Assembly: GCA_963529665.1 (NCBI GenBank)
Contig: CAUSAG010000003.1
Span: forward strand, 1-64,000
DNA from: Kingella_B sp963529665
GTDB taxonomy: Bacteria; Pseudomonadota; Gammaproteobacteria; Burkholderiales; Neisseriaceae
Direction of reading: 5' to 3'
Length of the DNA: 64,000 nt
In this document: positions 33,158-41,573 of the stretch, piece after piece
How the letters are laid out: every line of letters begins with the position of its first letter
How positions within the stretch are numbered: position 1 is the stretch's first letter
Translations under genes and position numbers: made by a program
Notes under the pieces: model-generated
The model's database searches: none
What the model was told of the DNA's origin: nothing
Seen by the model: only the letters and a program-made list of their open reading frames with translations

Positions 33158-34336
33158 TCACAAAAACAATCCAATCAAATCATTCAAAAACCGTTGCCCC
33201 AGCGCGGTAGGGCGGAAATACAGCGGGTTGCCGTCCAGTAGCCCTTTTTGTTGCGCGGTTTGGATGGCGCGGCTGATTTGGGCGGCGTTGATGCCTGTGC
33301 GCTCGGGCAGGAAGGCGCTGGGTACGCCGTCGATTAGGCGCAGGGCGTTCATCATAAATTCGCCTGCTAAATCTTGCGCGGCGATGGGGTGGCGGCGGAT
33401 GGCGCTTTCAGGCTGCGTTTGCATGGCGGCGAGGTATTCGCTGGGGTGGCTGCTGCGGCTGGTGCGTTCTATGTGGCTGTGGTAGCTGATTTTGCCGTGC
33501 GCGCCTGCGCCGATGCCGATGTAGTCGCCAAATTGCCAGTAGTTTAGGTTGTGGCGGGCGCGTTGGCTGGGGGCGGTGGCAAAGGCGCTGGTTTCGTATT
33601 GGGCGTAGCCTGCGGCGGCGAGGGCGGCGTGCACCGCGTCTTCGATGTCTTGCGCGCTTTCGCTGTCGGGGATGCCTTGCGGCGGGGTGTGCCCGAATGG
33701 GGTGTTGGGTTCTAGCGTGAGATGATATGCGCTGATGTGGGTGGTGCCGTGGGAGATGGCGGCGCGGGCATCGGCTTGGGCTTCATCGGCGGTTTGGTGG
33801 GGCAGGGCATACATTAAGTCTATGTTTACACGCTTAAAAATCTGCACGGCGGCTTGGATGGCGGCGTGGGCTTCGGCGGCGTTGTGGATGCGCCCGATGG
33901 CGGCAAGGTGGGCATCGTTAAAACTTTGCACGCCGATGGATAGGCGGTTGATGCCTGCTTCTTTGAAGCCTTGGAATTTTTCGCGCTCAAAGGTGCCGGG
34001 GTTGGCTTCCAGTGTGATTTCGGCTTCGGGCTGAATTTTCACGCGGGCGCGGATGGCGGATAGCAAATCGTCAATTGCTTGCGCGCTGAACACGCTGGGC
34101 GTGCCGCCGCCGATGAAAATGGTTTCAATCGGTCGCCCCCAGATGTGCGGCAGCTCGGCTTCTAGGTCGGCAATCAGGGCTTGGATGTAGCTGCGCTCAT
34201 CCAGCGTGGTTTTGATTTTGTGGGAATTGAAGTCGCAATAGGGGCATTTTTGGATGCACCACGGGATGTGGATGTAGAGCGAGAGCGGCGGAAGCGATGT
34301 GAGCGGGGTGGGTTGGAATAGGGGGGTGAGTTGCAT
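33158..34336 (-). CDS. hemW: Radical SAM heme chaperone HemW
   Basis: A 392-aa radical SAM protein of the HemN/HemW family. The 4Fe-4S cysteines are in WCIQKCPYCDF (C27, C31, C34). FIGGGTPSVFSAQAIDDLL and SIGVQSFNDAHL follow. CPYC with a downstream Phe-Asn-Ser-His fits HemW, a heme-trafficking protein, rather than true coproporphyrinogen dehydrogenase HemN. The start MQLTPLFQPTPL at 34336 is used; the upstream frame is DUS. A run of eight G (C on the coding strand) lies 19-26 nt before the start codon. Confidence 0.92.
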   Translation of the reverse strand: MQLTPLFQPTPLTSLPPLSLYIHIPWCIQKCPYCDFNSHKIKTTLDERSYIQALIADLEAELPHIWGRPIETIFIGGGTPSVFSAQAIDDLLSAIRARVKIQPEAEITLEANPGTFEREKFQGFKEAGINRLSIGVQSFNDAHLAAIGRIHNAAEAHAAIQAAVQIFKRVNIDLMYALPHQTADEAQADARAAISHGTTHISAYHLTLEPNTPFGHTPPQGIPDSESAQDIEDAVHAALAAAGYAQYETSAFATAPSQRARHNLNYWQFGDYIGIGAGAHGKISYHSHIERTSRSSHPSEYLAAMQTQPESAIRRHPIAAQDLAGEFMMNALRLIDGVPSAFLPERTGINAAQISRAIQTAQQKGLLDGNPLYFRPTALGQRFLNDLIGLFL

Positions 34337-34447
34337 GATGGGTGAGATGTGAGTGGGGGGGGCTTGGCAGAAGTTGGCGAACGCGTTTTCAGGCTGCCTT
34401 AATGCGCGGCGGCTAAGGCAGCCTGAAAATGGTTTGGCTTGCAAGCC

Positions 34448-34903
34448 CTAAGTTTTATGGAAAAAAATCAACGACAGCAAGCCGCCTGCAATCAAAGGCC
34501 CAACGGGCACGCCGTTGAAAAAGGATACGCCGATAACTGTGCCCACCAGCAAGCCGATGATGAGATTGGGCTGCGATTGCATCACACCGATGCCGCGCCC
34601 CGCCAGCCATGCGACAAAAATGCCCGTGAACACAGCAACCAGCAGCTTAAAGTCAAACAATTGCGCCATAGGCGGCAGCTGCACCTTGCCCGAAACCAAG
34701 GGCGAGAGAATGCCGATGGTTAAAATCAAAATGCCCAAGCTAATCAGCGGGCGGTCTGCCTGCGGCAAATAGCGCATCAGCACGGTTTGCTGCACCAGAA
34801 GCAACACGCTGGCATAAATCCAAATCGCGCCGTTTTTGCTGAAATAGCCCAGCGCGATAAAAACAATCAGCAAGATGCTAACGGGGTTGAATGTCCAGTT
34901 CAT
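34448..34903 (-). CDS. DUF441/UPF0756 (YeaL-like) membrane protein
   Basis: A 151-aa inner-membrane protein with four or five helices matching UPF0756 (YeaL). Segments include GAIWIYASVLLLVQQTVLMRYLP and the C-terminal NLIIGLLVGTVIGVSFFNGVPVGPLIAGG. Function unknown. The ATG at 34903 follows a DUS immediately (…GCCTGAAAACATG), so no separate Shine-Dalgarno exists. Confidence 0.88.
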   Translation of the reverse strand: MNWTFNPVSILLIVFIALGYFSKNGAIWIYASVLLLVQQTVLMRYLPQADRPLISLGILILTIGILSPLVSGKVQLPPMAQLFDFKLLVAVFTGIFVAWLAGRGIGVMQSQPNLIIGLLVGTVIGVSFFNGVPVGPLIAGGLLSLIFFHKT

Positions 34904-35009
34904 GTTTTCAGGCTGCCTGAAAGGGGAAAGGGCGATTGTAAACCGATTTGCGTGGCGGGGCGCGGTTATTCGGATAATGATGAGGCAGCCTGAAAACCCA
35001 TCAACCGCT

Positions 35010-35792
35010 TCACAGCCATTCAGGCATTTCAGGCTGCCTGATGCCCCATTTTGCGGGATAGTCCACGCCCGTGAAATACAAGCCATCCGCCATAAACGTA
35101 GGCGGCGCGGTTAAGCGGCTGCGCGCGGCAAACATCGCGGCGAACTCGTTTAGCGTAAGCCGCCCGCAGCCCACATACACCAACGCGCCAACAATATTGC
35201 GTACCATGTGATGCAAAAACGCATTGGCGTGAAAATCGATTTTCACCAAGCTAGGGCAGCCTGAAAACGCAACCGCATACACCGTTTTCACGGGCGATTT
35301 GGCTTGGCACTCGGCGGCGCGGAAGCTGGAAAAATCGTGCTCGCCCAACAGCAGCGCAGCCGCTTCGTGCATGGCGGCAACATCAAGCGGATAGTGCGTC
35401 CAGCCCGCCCGCCCCACCAGCAGGGGCGAGCGCACAGGCGCAGATTGCAGCAAATAGCGATAACGTCGCCCGCAGGCATCAAACCGCGCATGAAAATCGG
35501 GCGCAACCGCTTGGGCGTGCAACACCGCAATGCCATCGGGCAAATGCGCGTTCACGCCGCGCACCCAAGCCGTGAGAGGGCGCGTGGCGTGGCTGTCAAA
35601 ATGAATCACCTGCGCCGTGGCGTGCACACCTGTGTCAGTGCGCCCCGCAGCGGTGATGGCGATGGGTTCGCCCGCAATTTGCGCGAGCGCGTGTTCCAGC
35701 GCGGTTTGGATGGTGGGGATGCCCGCGGCTTGCTTTTGGAAACCGAAAAACGGGCTGCCGTTGTAGGATAGGGTAAGGGCGTAGCGAGTCAT
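35010..35792 (-). CDS. truA: tRNA pseudouridine(38-40) synthase TruA
   Basis: A 260-aa enzyme isomerising uridines 38-40 in tRNA anticodon arms. The catalytic aspartate lies in AAGRTDTGVHA (D53). YNGSPFFGFQKQ at the N-terminus and the C-terminal FLHHMVRNIVGALVYVG are typical. The last residues (WGIRQPEMPEWL) are encoded by a DUS, so the C-terminus is extended by it. Confidence 0.95.
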   Translation of the reverse strand: MTRYALTLSYNGSPFFGFQKQAAGIPTIQTALEHALAQIAGEPIAITAAGRTDTGVHATAQVIHFDSHATRPLTAWVRGVNAHLPDGIAVLHAQAVAPDFHARFDACGRRYRYLLQSAPVRSPLLVGRAGWTHYPLDVAAMHEAAALLLGEHDFSSFRAAECQAKSPVKTVYAVAFSGCPSLVKIDFHANAFLHHMVRNIVGALVYVGCGRLTLNEFAAMFAARSRLTAPPTFMADGLYFTGVDYPAKWGIRQPEMPEWL

Positions 35793-35814
35793 GGTTGGGC
35801 TTTATCAAAATGAT

Positions 35815-35850
35815 TTTCAGGCTGCCTTAGTACATCAAGGCAGCCTGAAA
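35815..35850. terminator. Inverted-DUS hairpin between truA and the XRE gene
   Basis: DUS complement 35815-35827 and DUS 35838-35850 with a short loop, 9 nt from the XRE gene stop. Confidence 0.6.
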
Positions 35851-35858
35851 ACTGGTGT

Positions 35859-36260
35859 TCAATCGTTCATTTTTTGCTGCAACAGTTCCAACATCATTTT
35901 AAACGTTGCCAGCTCATTTTCTTTTTGGGCTAACAGCTCGTCTTTGTGTTGAATAATCAGGCGCAATTTTTCAATTTCGGCATTCAGTACATCGGCGGAA
36001 GTATTGTTGTAGTTCGTATTGTGCTGTTGGTTTTCATCGCCAATCTGAAAAAACAAATTCTGTTTTTCATTTGCAATCAAATCCACCACATCAAGCTGAA
36101 AAATGGCGGCGATGCGTTGCAGTTTGCTTAAATCTAACCGCGTTTCGCCACGCTCAAACCGCGCATAAGTGTTGGTGGACATTTGCATTTTTTCTGCCAT
36201 TTCCTCTTGCGACCAATGATTAAATTCGCGCAATGTTCGGATTTTATCGTTAATATTCAT
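35859..36260 (-). CDS. XRE-family transcriptional regulator with coiled-coil tail
   Basis: A 133-aa protein. The N-terminal helix-turn-helix_3 domain (IRTLREFNHWSQEEMAEKMQMSTNTYARFERGETRLDLSKLQRIAAIF) covers residues ~6-60. It is followed by a linker and a C-terminal coiled coil (EIEKLRLIIQHKDELLAQKENELATFKMMLELLQQ) for oligomerisation. The start is MNINDKIRTL at 36260; the frame extends upstream without support. It is divergent from the AT-rich exported-protein pair, with an inverted repeat in the shared promoter region, suggesting that it controls itself and/or that pair. Confidence 0.88.
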   Translation of the reverse strand: MNINDKIRTLREFNHWSQEEMAEKMQMSTNTYARFERGETRLDLSKLQRIAAIFQLDVVDLIANEKQNLFFQIGDENQQHNTNYNNTSADVLNAEIEKLRLIIQHKDELLAQKENELATFKMMLELLQQKMND

Positions 36261-36351
36261 TAGCCTTGTTCCATAAAACGAGGGCTTGTCCAGCCCAAAA
36301 AATGATGAGTTATCCACCGTTTTTTGATGTGGATTGGTAAAGGTTGCGCCT

Positions 36352-36381
36352 ATATTATCAAGTTTTTGTTAACTTGGTTAA
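36352..36381 (-). promoter_or_regulatory. Candidate promoter and operator of the XRE gene
   Basis: On the minus strand TTAACC (36376-36381) and TAATAT (36352-36357) are 18 bp apart. The spacer is almost wholly occupied by the perfect inverted repeat CAAGTTTTTGTTAACTTG (36359-36376; half-sites CAAGTT/AACTTG). A repressor bound here would block RNA polymerase, consistent with autoregulation. Confidence 0.45.
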
Positions 36382-36454
36382 AGGGATTTGATGATTGGGC
36401 AGCCTGAAAGTACAAGGTTGTTTTAAATTCTTTTCATAAGAAAGGTTTAGCAAT

Positions 36455-36793
36455 ATGAAAATAAAGAACTTTATATTTACGTTATGTTTGTTAGGGCTTA
36501 TTTTCCCTGTGTATGCGGAAACGGGGAGAGATTTGCAGCCTGCTAATTCTAATAGAGGTCCAGCATGGGGAGATCTTGTAGTAGCTTGCACACAATATCA
36601 ATTGAATTCAGTAGCTATGACAAGATCAAATTCAAGTGTTGTAGATTCCATTGTAAGGGTAAGCAAAAATGGAACAGATGAAGAAAAACAAGTTGCTGAA
36701 CAAATAATAATTTCTATTTTGGAATCGTATCGACCTATGCAGAAGATAGGAAAAATATGTACGGACTATATGGATAAGGTTTTAAAAAAATAA
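36455..36793 (+). CDS. Exported protein, 112 aa, unknown (AT-rich)
   Basis: Begins with a signal peptide (MKIKNFIFTLCLLGLIFPVYA). The mature part has two Cys (ACTQY, ICTDY), likely forming a disulfide, and a helical C-terminus ending MDKVLKK. Base composition is clearly more AT-rich than the flanking genes, suggesting horizontal origin. AAGAAAGG precedes the ATG. It is 9 nt from the next gene, with which it probably forms an operon. No family was recognised. Confidence 0.7.
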   Translation: MKIKNFIFTLCLLGLIFPVYAETGRDLQPANSNRGPAWGDLVVACTQYQLNSVAMTRSNSSVVDSIVRVSKNGTDEEKQVAEQIIISILESYRPMQKIGKICTDYMDKVLKK

Positions 36794-36802
36794 GGAGTGT
36801 TT

Positions 36803-37318
36803 ATGTTTCGCGGTATTTTAATTGCATTATTATTAGCAAGTTGTTCATTCGGTGTTAATCCAAACGACACAAAAGCCATTAGTTCAGGCATTAAGGTTAG
36901 TCATAATAATTATAAAAAATTAACTATTTACAGTGTGCCTGAATTTCAAACAGTTCACAAATACGGCATGCTTCAAGGTTGGGGATTTATTTCTTTGGCA
37001 GCTGCCAAACAGCAAACAACAGGACAAATCGTATATGCGATTACACTTAGAGATATGTTGCCTGGCTGGTTATTTTTGGATGAAGCCTATGATATTGATG
37101 GCAATAAATTACAAGTTAATGTGTTAGATAGAAAAGTAAATTGTTCAAGCAATGTATGTTTGCATACTGAGACTATTCAAATTGTTGTTTCGCGCGATTA
37201 TTTGGAGCTGCATCAACAAACAGGAATTAAGTTTCAAGTAAGCGGTAAAAATGGTTCAGAGGAATACCAAATTCCTAGCACATATATTAAAACATTTTTG
37301 ACGAATCTCCCGTTTTGA
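36803..37318 (+). CDS. Lipoprotein, 171 aa, unknown (AT-rich)
   Basis: Lipoprotein signal with lipobox LLASC (Cys near residue 14), then a beta-rich domain (YKKLTIYSVPEFQTVHKYGMLQGWGFISLA). It has two Cys (VNCSSNVCLHTE) likely bridged. AAGGAG lies 5 nt before the ATG. AT-rich like its partner upstream. The two lie between the XRE regulator and a strong terminator; together with the divergent regulator they look like a small acquired cassette. Function unknown. Confidence 0.7.
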   Translation: MFRGILIALLLASCSFGVNPNDTKAISSGIKVSHNNYKKLTIYSVPEFQTVHKYGMLQGWGFISLAAAKQQTTGQIVYAITLRDMLPGWLFLDEAYDIDGNKLQVNVLDRKVNCSSNVCLHTETIQIVVSRDYLELHQQTGIKFQVSGKNGSEEYQIPSTYIKTFLTNLPF

Positions 37319-37356
37319 TAATGTTGGGCAGCCTGAAAACTCAATATCATGAAAAC

Positions 37357-37390
37357 AAAAACCTTGTTCCCAAAAGAACAAGGTTTTTTT
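37357..37390. terminator. Strong bidirectional terminator
   Basis: AAAACCTTGTTC / GAACAAGGTTTT stem (37357-37387) with a 6-nt loop, flanked by A-run and T-run; it separates the lipoprotein gene from the convergent dapD. Confidence 0.9.
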
Positions 37391-37402
37391 ATTCAAACAG
37401 AA

Positions 37403-38224
37403 TCAAACCCCGCGCAACAACTCATTCACGCTGGTTTTCGCCCGCGTTTTCGCGTCCACTTTTTTCACAATCACCGCGCAATACAAGCTGTGCGAGCCAT
37501 CTTTGCTCGGCAGGCTGCCTGAAACGACTACTGAACCAGCAGGCACGCGCCCATAATGGATTTCGCCCGTTTCGCGGTCGTAAATTTTGGTGGATTGCCC
37601 GATGAACACGCCCATAGAAATCACGCTGCCTTCTTCCACAATCACGCCTTCCACAATCTCGCTGCGCGCGCCGATAAAGCAGTTGTCTTCAATAATCGTC
37701 GGCGCAGCTTGCAACGGCTCTAACACGCCGCCAATGCCCACGCCGCCGCTCAAATGCACGTTTTTGCCGATTTGTGCGCACGAGCCCACGGTAACCCAAG
37801 TGTCCACCATCGTGCCTTCGTCAACATACGCGCCAATGTTCACATACGATGGCATCAGCACCGCATTTTTCGCCACAAAGCTGCCGCGCCGCGCAATCGC
37901 CCCTGGCACAGCACGGAAACCCGCAGCCTGAAAATCCGCTTGCGACCAGTTGGCAAATTTGGTGGGCACTTTGTCAAAATAGCGGTTCACGCCATCATCC
38001 GCCAATTCGTTGTCTTGAATGCGGAACGACAGCAACGCCGCCTTTTTCGCCCATTCGTTCACCAGCCAATCGCCCACGCCGCGGCGTTCTGCCACGCGCA
38101 ACGAGCCGTTGTCCAGCTGGCGCATGGTTTCCAACACCGCCTCTTTCACCTCGGGCTGCACATTGGCAGGCGTGATTTCGGCGCGGTTTTCAAAAGCGGT
38201 TTCAATAATTTGCTGTAAAGACAT
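37403..38224 (-). CDS. dapD: 2,3,4,5-tetrahydropyridine-2,6-dicarboxylate N-succinyltransferase
   Basis: A 273-aa enzyme of the succinylase branch of lysine/diaminopimelate synthesis. It has an N-terminal helical domain and a left-handed beta-helix of hexapeptide repeats (GAYVDEGTMVDTWVTVGSCAQIGKNVHLSGGVGIGGVLEPL), then the family C-terminus. AAGGA precedes the start MSLQQIIETAFENR at 38224. An upstream in-frame extension is not supported. Confidence 0.96.
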   Translation of the reverse strand: MSLQQIIETAFENRAEITPANVQPEVKEAVLETMRQLDNGSLRVAERRGVGDWLVNEWAKKAALLSFRIQDNELADDGVNRYFDKVPTKFANWSQADFQAAGFRAVPGAIARRGSFVAKNAVLMPSYVNIGAYVDEGTMVDTWVTVGSCAQIGKNVHLSGGVGIGGVLEPLQAAPTIIEDNCFIGARSEIVEGVIVEEGSVISMGVFIGQSTKIYDRETGEIHYGRVPAGSVVVSGSLPSKDGSHSLYCAVIVKKVDAKTRAKTSVNELLRGV

Positions 38225-38352
38225 GGCTTTATCCTTATGAAGTTGAACAAGAAAGCCACGATTGTAGCGCAAAAAGGTTTTTCAGGCTGCCTGAAAGTGT
38301 GTTATACCGCCCCTTTTTACCGCAACCGCCGTTATTTTAAGAAAGCAACGTC

Positions 38353-38814
38353 ATGAAAAAAATCCTCTTTATCTGTTTGGGCAACATTTGCCGCTCGCCA
38401 ATGGCGGAATACATTTTTCGCGAGATGGCCACCCAGCGCGGCATCCCCGTGCAAACCGCCAGCGCAGGCACATCAGGCTGGCACGATGGCGAAGGCATGC
38501 ATTGCGGCACCGCTGATGTGTTGGATGGGCTGGGCATTGCTTCGCATGATTTTGTGAGTCGCAAGCTAAAAGCCAGCGATGTGCGCGATTATGATTATTT
38601 AATTGTGATGGACGACAGCAATTTGCGCGACGTGGAAAAATTATTTGGCAGGCAGCCTGAAAAAATCTTCAAGATTACCGATGTGCTGCCCGCCAATAGC
38701 CCGTATGACCACGTTCCCGACCCGTGGTACACCGGCAATTTCAACGAAACGCGCGATATTCTCACCGCCTGCTGCGATGTTTTGCTCACGCGTTTGCAAA
38801 AGGGCGAGATGTGA
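38353..38814 (+). CDS. Low-molecular-weight protein-tyrosine phosphatase
   Basis: A 153-aa cytoplasmic phosphatase. The P-loop C(X)5R is CLGNICRS (C8-R14) at the N-terminus, and the general-acid loop is VPDPWYTGNFNETRD. Bacterial homologues (Wzb/Etp/YwlE types) dephosphorylate tyrosine or arginine residues; no capsule or tyrosine-kinase genes are adjacent, so the target is open. The internal segment RQPEKIF is DUS-encoded. Confidence 0.92.
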   Translation: MKKILFICLGNICRSPMAEYIFREMATQRGIPVQTASAGTSGWHDGEGMHCGTADVLDGLGIASHDFVSRKLKASDVRDYDYLIVMDDSNLRDVEKLFGRQPEKIFKITDVLPANSPYDHVPDPWYTGNFNETRDILTACCDVLLTRLQKGEM

Positions 38815-38991
38815 AGGCTTTGCGTAATGAAATGTAATTTTAAGGCAGCCTGAAAACGGCTTGCGTTAAAATAAAACCGTCTTGTAAACGGCTGGCAACG
38901 CACGGTTTTGCTTAATTTTTACCGCCAAGCAACAAGCCTTTCGCATCGCACGCCGTTTCAAGCCGCCAACCTTCATCTGAAAGGACGCATC

Positions 38992-39414
38992 ATGAAAAAC
39001 ATCCTATTCGCTTTATTGCTGGGCGCATTCGCCAGCAGTGCCAGCGCCGAAATCCTGCTGAATCATGGCGACGACAGCACGAGCTTTGAAGTGCCACGCA
39101 TTGAGCTGGATAACCGCGCCAATCCTGGAATAGACATTGACCGCAGCGATTACTACCGCGGCTATTACGACGACGATTACCGCCGCAGACGCTACGATCG
39201 CCGTTACCGCGACCGCTATTATCGCCGCGACAACCGCCGTTATCGCGATTATGGATACAGCTACGATTCCGACAACGGTTTCAATATCCGCTATGGCTGG
39301 GGCAATGACCGCACGCGCATAGATATGCGCTATGGCGATGGATACCGCAACCGCGATTATTACGATGATGGTTATCGTCGCCGTCGCTATCGCCGTTATT
39401 ACGATAGCTGGTAA
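38992..39414 (+). CDS. Exported Tyr/Arg/Asp-rich low-complexity protein
   Basis: A 140-aa protein. A signal peptide (MKNILFALLLGAFASSASA) is followed by ~20 ordinary residues and then a long stretch composed almost only of Tyr, Arg, Asp, Gly and Asn (for example YYRGYYDDDYRRRRYDRRYRD). AAGGA precedes the ATG at 38992. No family was recognised. The composition suggests an intrinsically disordered exported protein that could bind nucleic acid, metal or other polymers. Confidence 0.75.
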   Translation: MKNILFALLLGAFASSASAEILLNHGDDSTSFEVPRIELDNRANPGIDIDRSDYYRGYYDDDYRRRRYDRRYRDRYYRRDNRRYRDYGYSYDSDNGFNIRYGWGNDRTRIDMRYGDGYRNRDYYDDGYRRRRYRRYYDSW

Positions 39415-39549
39415 TGCGCAAAGGCAGTCTGAAAAAGCAAAAACACGGTTTATCTTGTTGATAACCGTGTTTTTTGTGTGCTGCGTTTTTAGTTTCGTTG
39501 AAACTCGTTTCACTCGGTTTAGCTTCGTTGAAACTCGCTTCGCTTGTTT

Positions 39550-40203
39550 TCAGGCTGCCTTAGCAAGCAAAACATCGCGAATCTCATTCGCCTGCCAAAT
39601 CCGCAACGGCTCATCGCGCAGGCTTGCCGCAATCATCGCCGCTGCCAAATCTTCCACCCGCAGCGGTTGATACGCGCGCAGCAAGCCCAGCGCATTAAAC
39701 ATCGCCAACGCTTTTGTCACCCAAATCTCCCCCGCGCGATCGCTATCAGGGCGAAGCAGCATAGGCGGGCGCAAAATTGCCGTGTGTGCAAAGCCCAACG
39801 CCGTTACCGCCTGTTCCAACATGCCTTTCATGCGCAAATAAAACGCGCGGGCGTTGGCATCCGCCATCTGCGCCGATACCAACACATAACGCGGCACGCC
39901 GTTGCGTTGCGCGGCTTGGGCAAAGGCAAGCTGCAAATCGTGGTCAATCGCCCACATCGCTTCTTGGCTGCCCGCCGCTTTGATGGTTGTGCCCAAGCAA
40001 GAAAACAACACATCGCCGCGCACCTTGTCTTGCCACGTTTCAGGCTGCCGAAAATCCACAATATGCGTGGTGAGTTTGTCGTGCGCCAACGCCAGCTCGC
40101 GGCGTGCAAAAACCGTTACCGATTGAAAACGCGCATCCGCCAAAAGCTGCTGCGTGAGTGTTTGTCCTGTTGCGCCCGTTGCGCCGAGTATCAGTGCCTG
40201 CAT
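39550..40203 (-). CDS. NAD(P)H-binding oxidoreductase (NmrA/HTATIP2-like SDR)
   Basis: A 217-aa atypical short-chain dehydrogenase. It has an N-terminal Rossmann motif ILGATGATGQTLTQQLL, the segment LFSCLGTTIKAAGSQEAMW, and the Tyr/Lys-containing RAFYLRMKGMLEQAV. It is likely an NAD(P)H-dependent reductase or sensor of unknown substrate. Preceded upstream by DUS and downstream by a tandem DUS-linked tail repeat (39488-39559). Confidence 0.82.
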   Translation of the reverse strand: MQALILGATGATGQTLTQQLLADARFQSVTVFARRELALAHDKLTTHIVDFRQPETWQDKVRGDVLFSCLGTTIKAAGSQEAMWAIDHDLQLAFAQAAQRNGVPRYVLVSAQMADANARAFYLRMKGMLEQAVTALGFAHTAILRPPMLLRPDSDRAGEIWVTKALAMFNALGLLRAYQPLRVEDLAAAMIAASLRDEPLRIWQANEIRDVLLAKAA

Positions 40204-40284
40204 CGTTCATCCTATCTTGTTCACAAAAATCGTATTCCGTTTTTCAGGCTGCCTTAATGCTTATCATAGGCAGCCTGAAAACCC

Positions 40285-41253
40285 TTAAACCACACGCGCT
40301 TTAAGCAAATCGTGCATATTCAACGCGCCGACCAAATGCATCCCGTCATCGCACACCAACAGCCCGCCAATCCGCTTCTCTTGCATCATGCGCAAAGCTT
40401 CGCTCGCCAGCTTATCGGGCGCGATAAATTTTGGCTCGCGCTTCATCACATCATCCACCGTAAGCCCTGCAAACGAATCGCGCTGTTCAAACAAACGGCG
40501 CAAATCCCCATCCGTCAGCACGCCTTTCAGGCAGCCTGAAACGTCCACCACCGCCAGCATCCCCAAGCCCTTCTCGCTCATGGTAACAATCGCCGATTTC
40601 AACAACGTCTGCTCCGCCACCGCAGGCAATTCATCGCCCGCGTGCATCAAATCTCCCACCGTCAGCAGCAAACGTCGCCCCAAGCTCCCCGCAGGATGGC
40701 TCAACGCAAAATCTTCCGAAGTAAACCGCCGCGCTTTGAGTAACACAATCGCCAACGCATCGCCCAACGCCAACACCGCCGTGGTGCTGGATGTGGGCGC
40801 AAGGTTAAGCGGGCAAGCCTCGTGCGACACGGCAGCCTGAATATGAATATCTGCAAAGCGCGCCAAGCTAGATTGCGCGTTGGACGACACCCCAATCAAC
40901 ACCGTATCCTTGCGCTTTAACGCAGGCAAAATCGCCAAAATCTCGTCGCTCTCGCCCGAATTAGACAACGCCAGCACCACATCGCCGTCCACAATCATCC
41001 CCAAATCGCCATGCGCCGCTTCGGCAGGATGCACAAAAAACGCAGGCGTGCCCGTGGAAGCCAGCGTTGCCGCGATTTTGCGCCCGATGTGTCCGGATTT
41101 GCCCATGCCCATCACAATCACTCGCCCGCGGCAAGCCAACATCGCTTCTGCCGCGCGCACAAAATCCGCGCCCAAGCCCTCCGCCACCTCGCCAATCGCC
41201 GCCGCCTCACTTGCCAACGCCTCGCGCGCCCATAAAAGATACTGATGAACCAT
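40285..41253 (-). CDS. kdsD: Arabinose-5-phosphate isomerase (KpsF/GutQ/KdsD family)
   Basis: A ~322-aa enzyme interconverting ribulose-5-P and arabinose-5-P for Kdo/LPS synthesis. The N-terminal SIS domain includes RVIVMGMGKSGHIGRKIAATLASTGTPAFFVHPAEAAHGDLGM, and two C-terminal CBS domains end the protein (SEALRMMQEKRIGGLLVCDDG). ATG 41253 with AAAGGTG upstream is preferred over a GTG 6 nt earlier. CBS segment SGCLKGVLTDGDLRRL includes a DUS-encoded piece. Confidence 0.93.
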   Translation of the reverse strand: MVHQYLLWAREALASEAAAIGEVAEGLGADFVRAAEAMLACRGRVIVMGMGKSGHIGRKIAATLASTGTPAFFVHPAEAAHGDLGMIVDGDVVLALSNSGESDEILAILPALKRKDTVLIGVSSNAQSSLARFADIHIQAAVSHEACPLNLAPTSSTTAVLALGDALAIVLLKARRFTSEDFALSHPAGSLGRRLLLTVGDLMHAGDELPAVAEQTLLKSAIVTMSEKGLGMLAVVDVSGCLKGVLTDGDLRRLFEQRDSFAGLTVDDVMKREPKFIAPDKLASEALRMMQEKRIGGLLVCDDGMHLVGALNMHDLLKARVV

Positions 41254-41463
41254 TGCCACCTTTATTTATATCCATTCGTTTAAAACCACCAAATAGCGTT
41301 AGCGAAACTTAATATTATTTGCTATGCACCAATCTGCTGTTCCAAATGAGAATTATTTGACTAAAAACAAGATTTTATCACAACAGTTTGGTAAAACTTC
41401 GCCCGCAAAAAAGCAAAAATAAAACAAGCATATAGCGCGGTTTAGAGTCCGTGCCTAAAAAAT

Positions 41464-41573
41464 AATATTGTATGAATATTCAGGCTGGATGATAATAACG
41501 AAATCACCGCAAAACAGTGATTTTCCTATAATTTTGGAGATAGGAAACCGTTTAACTCACCATACAATATTAA
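41464..41573 (+). ncRNA. Possible structured 5' leader of the hemerythrin gene
   Basis: AATATTGTATG (41464-41474) is exactly complementary to CATACAATATT (41561-41571) and would close a domain. Inside are two hairpins: AAATCAC/GTGATTT (41501-41507 / 41517-41523) and TTTCCTAT/ATAGGAAA (41522-41529 / 41540-41547). The right arm of the outer stem ends just before the Shine-Dalgarno (AAAGGA). It could be a regulatory leader. An alternative is that TATAAT at 41527-41532 is the promoter -10, in which case only part is transcribed. Confidence 0.4.

Noticed and set aside
41346..41361. Fur-box-like sequence TGAGAATTATTTGA upstream of hemerythrin
   Set aside because: Only one half-site matches well; the other half deviates at several positions and no iron-related gene is adjacent.
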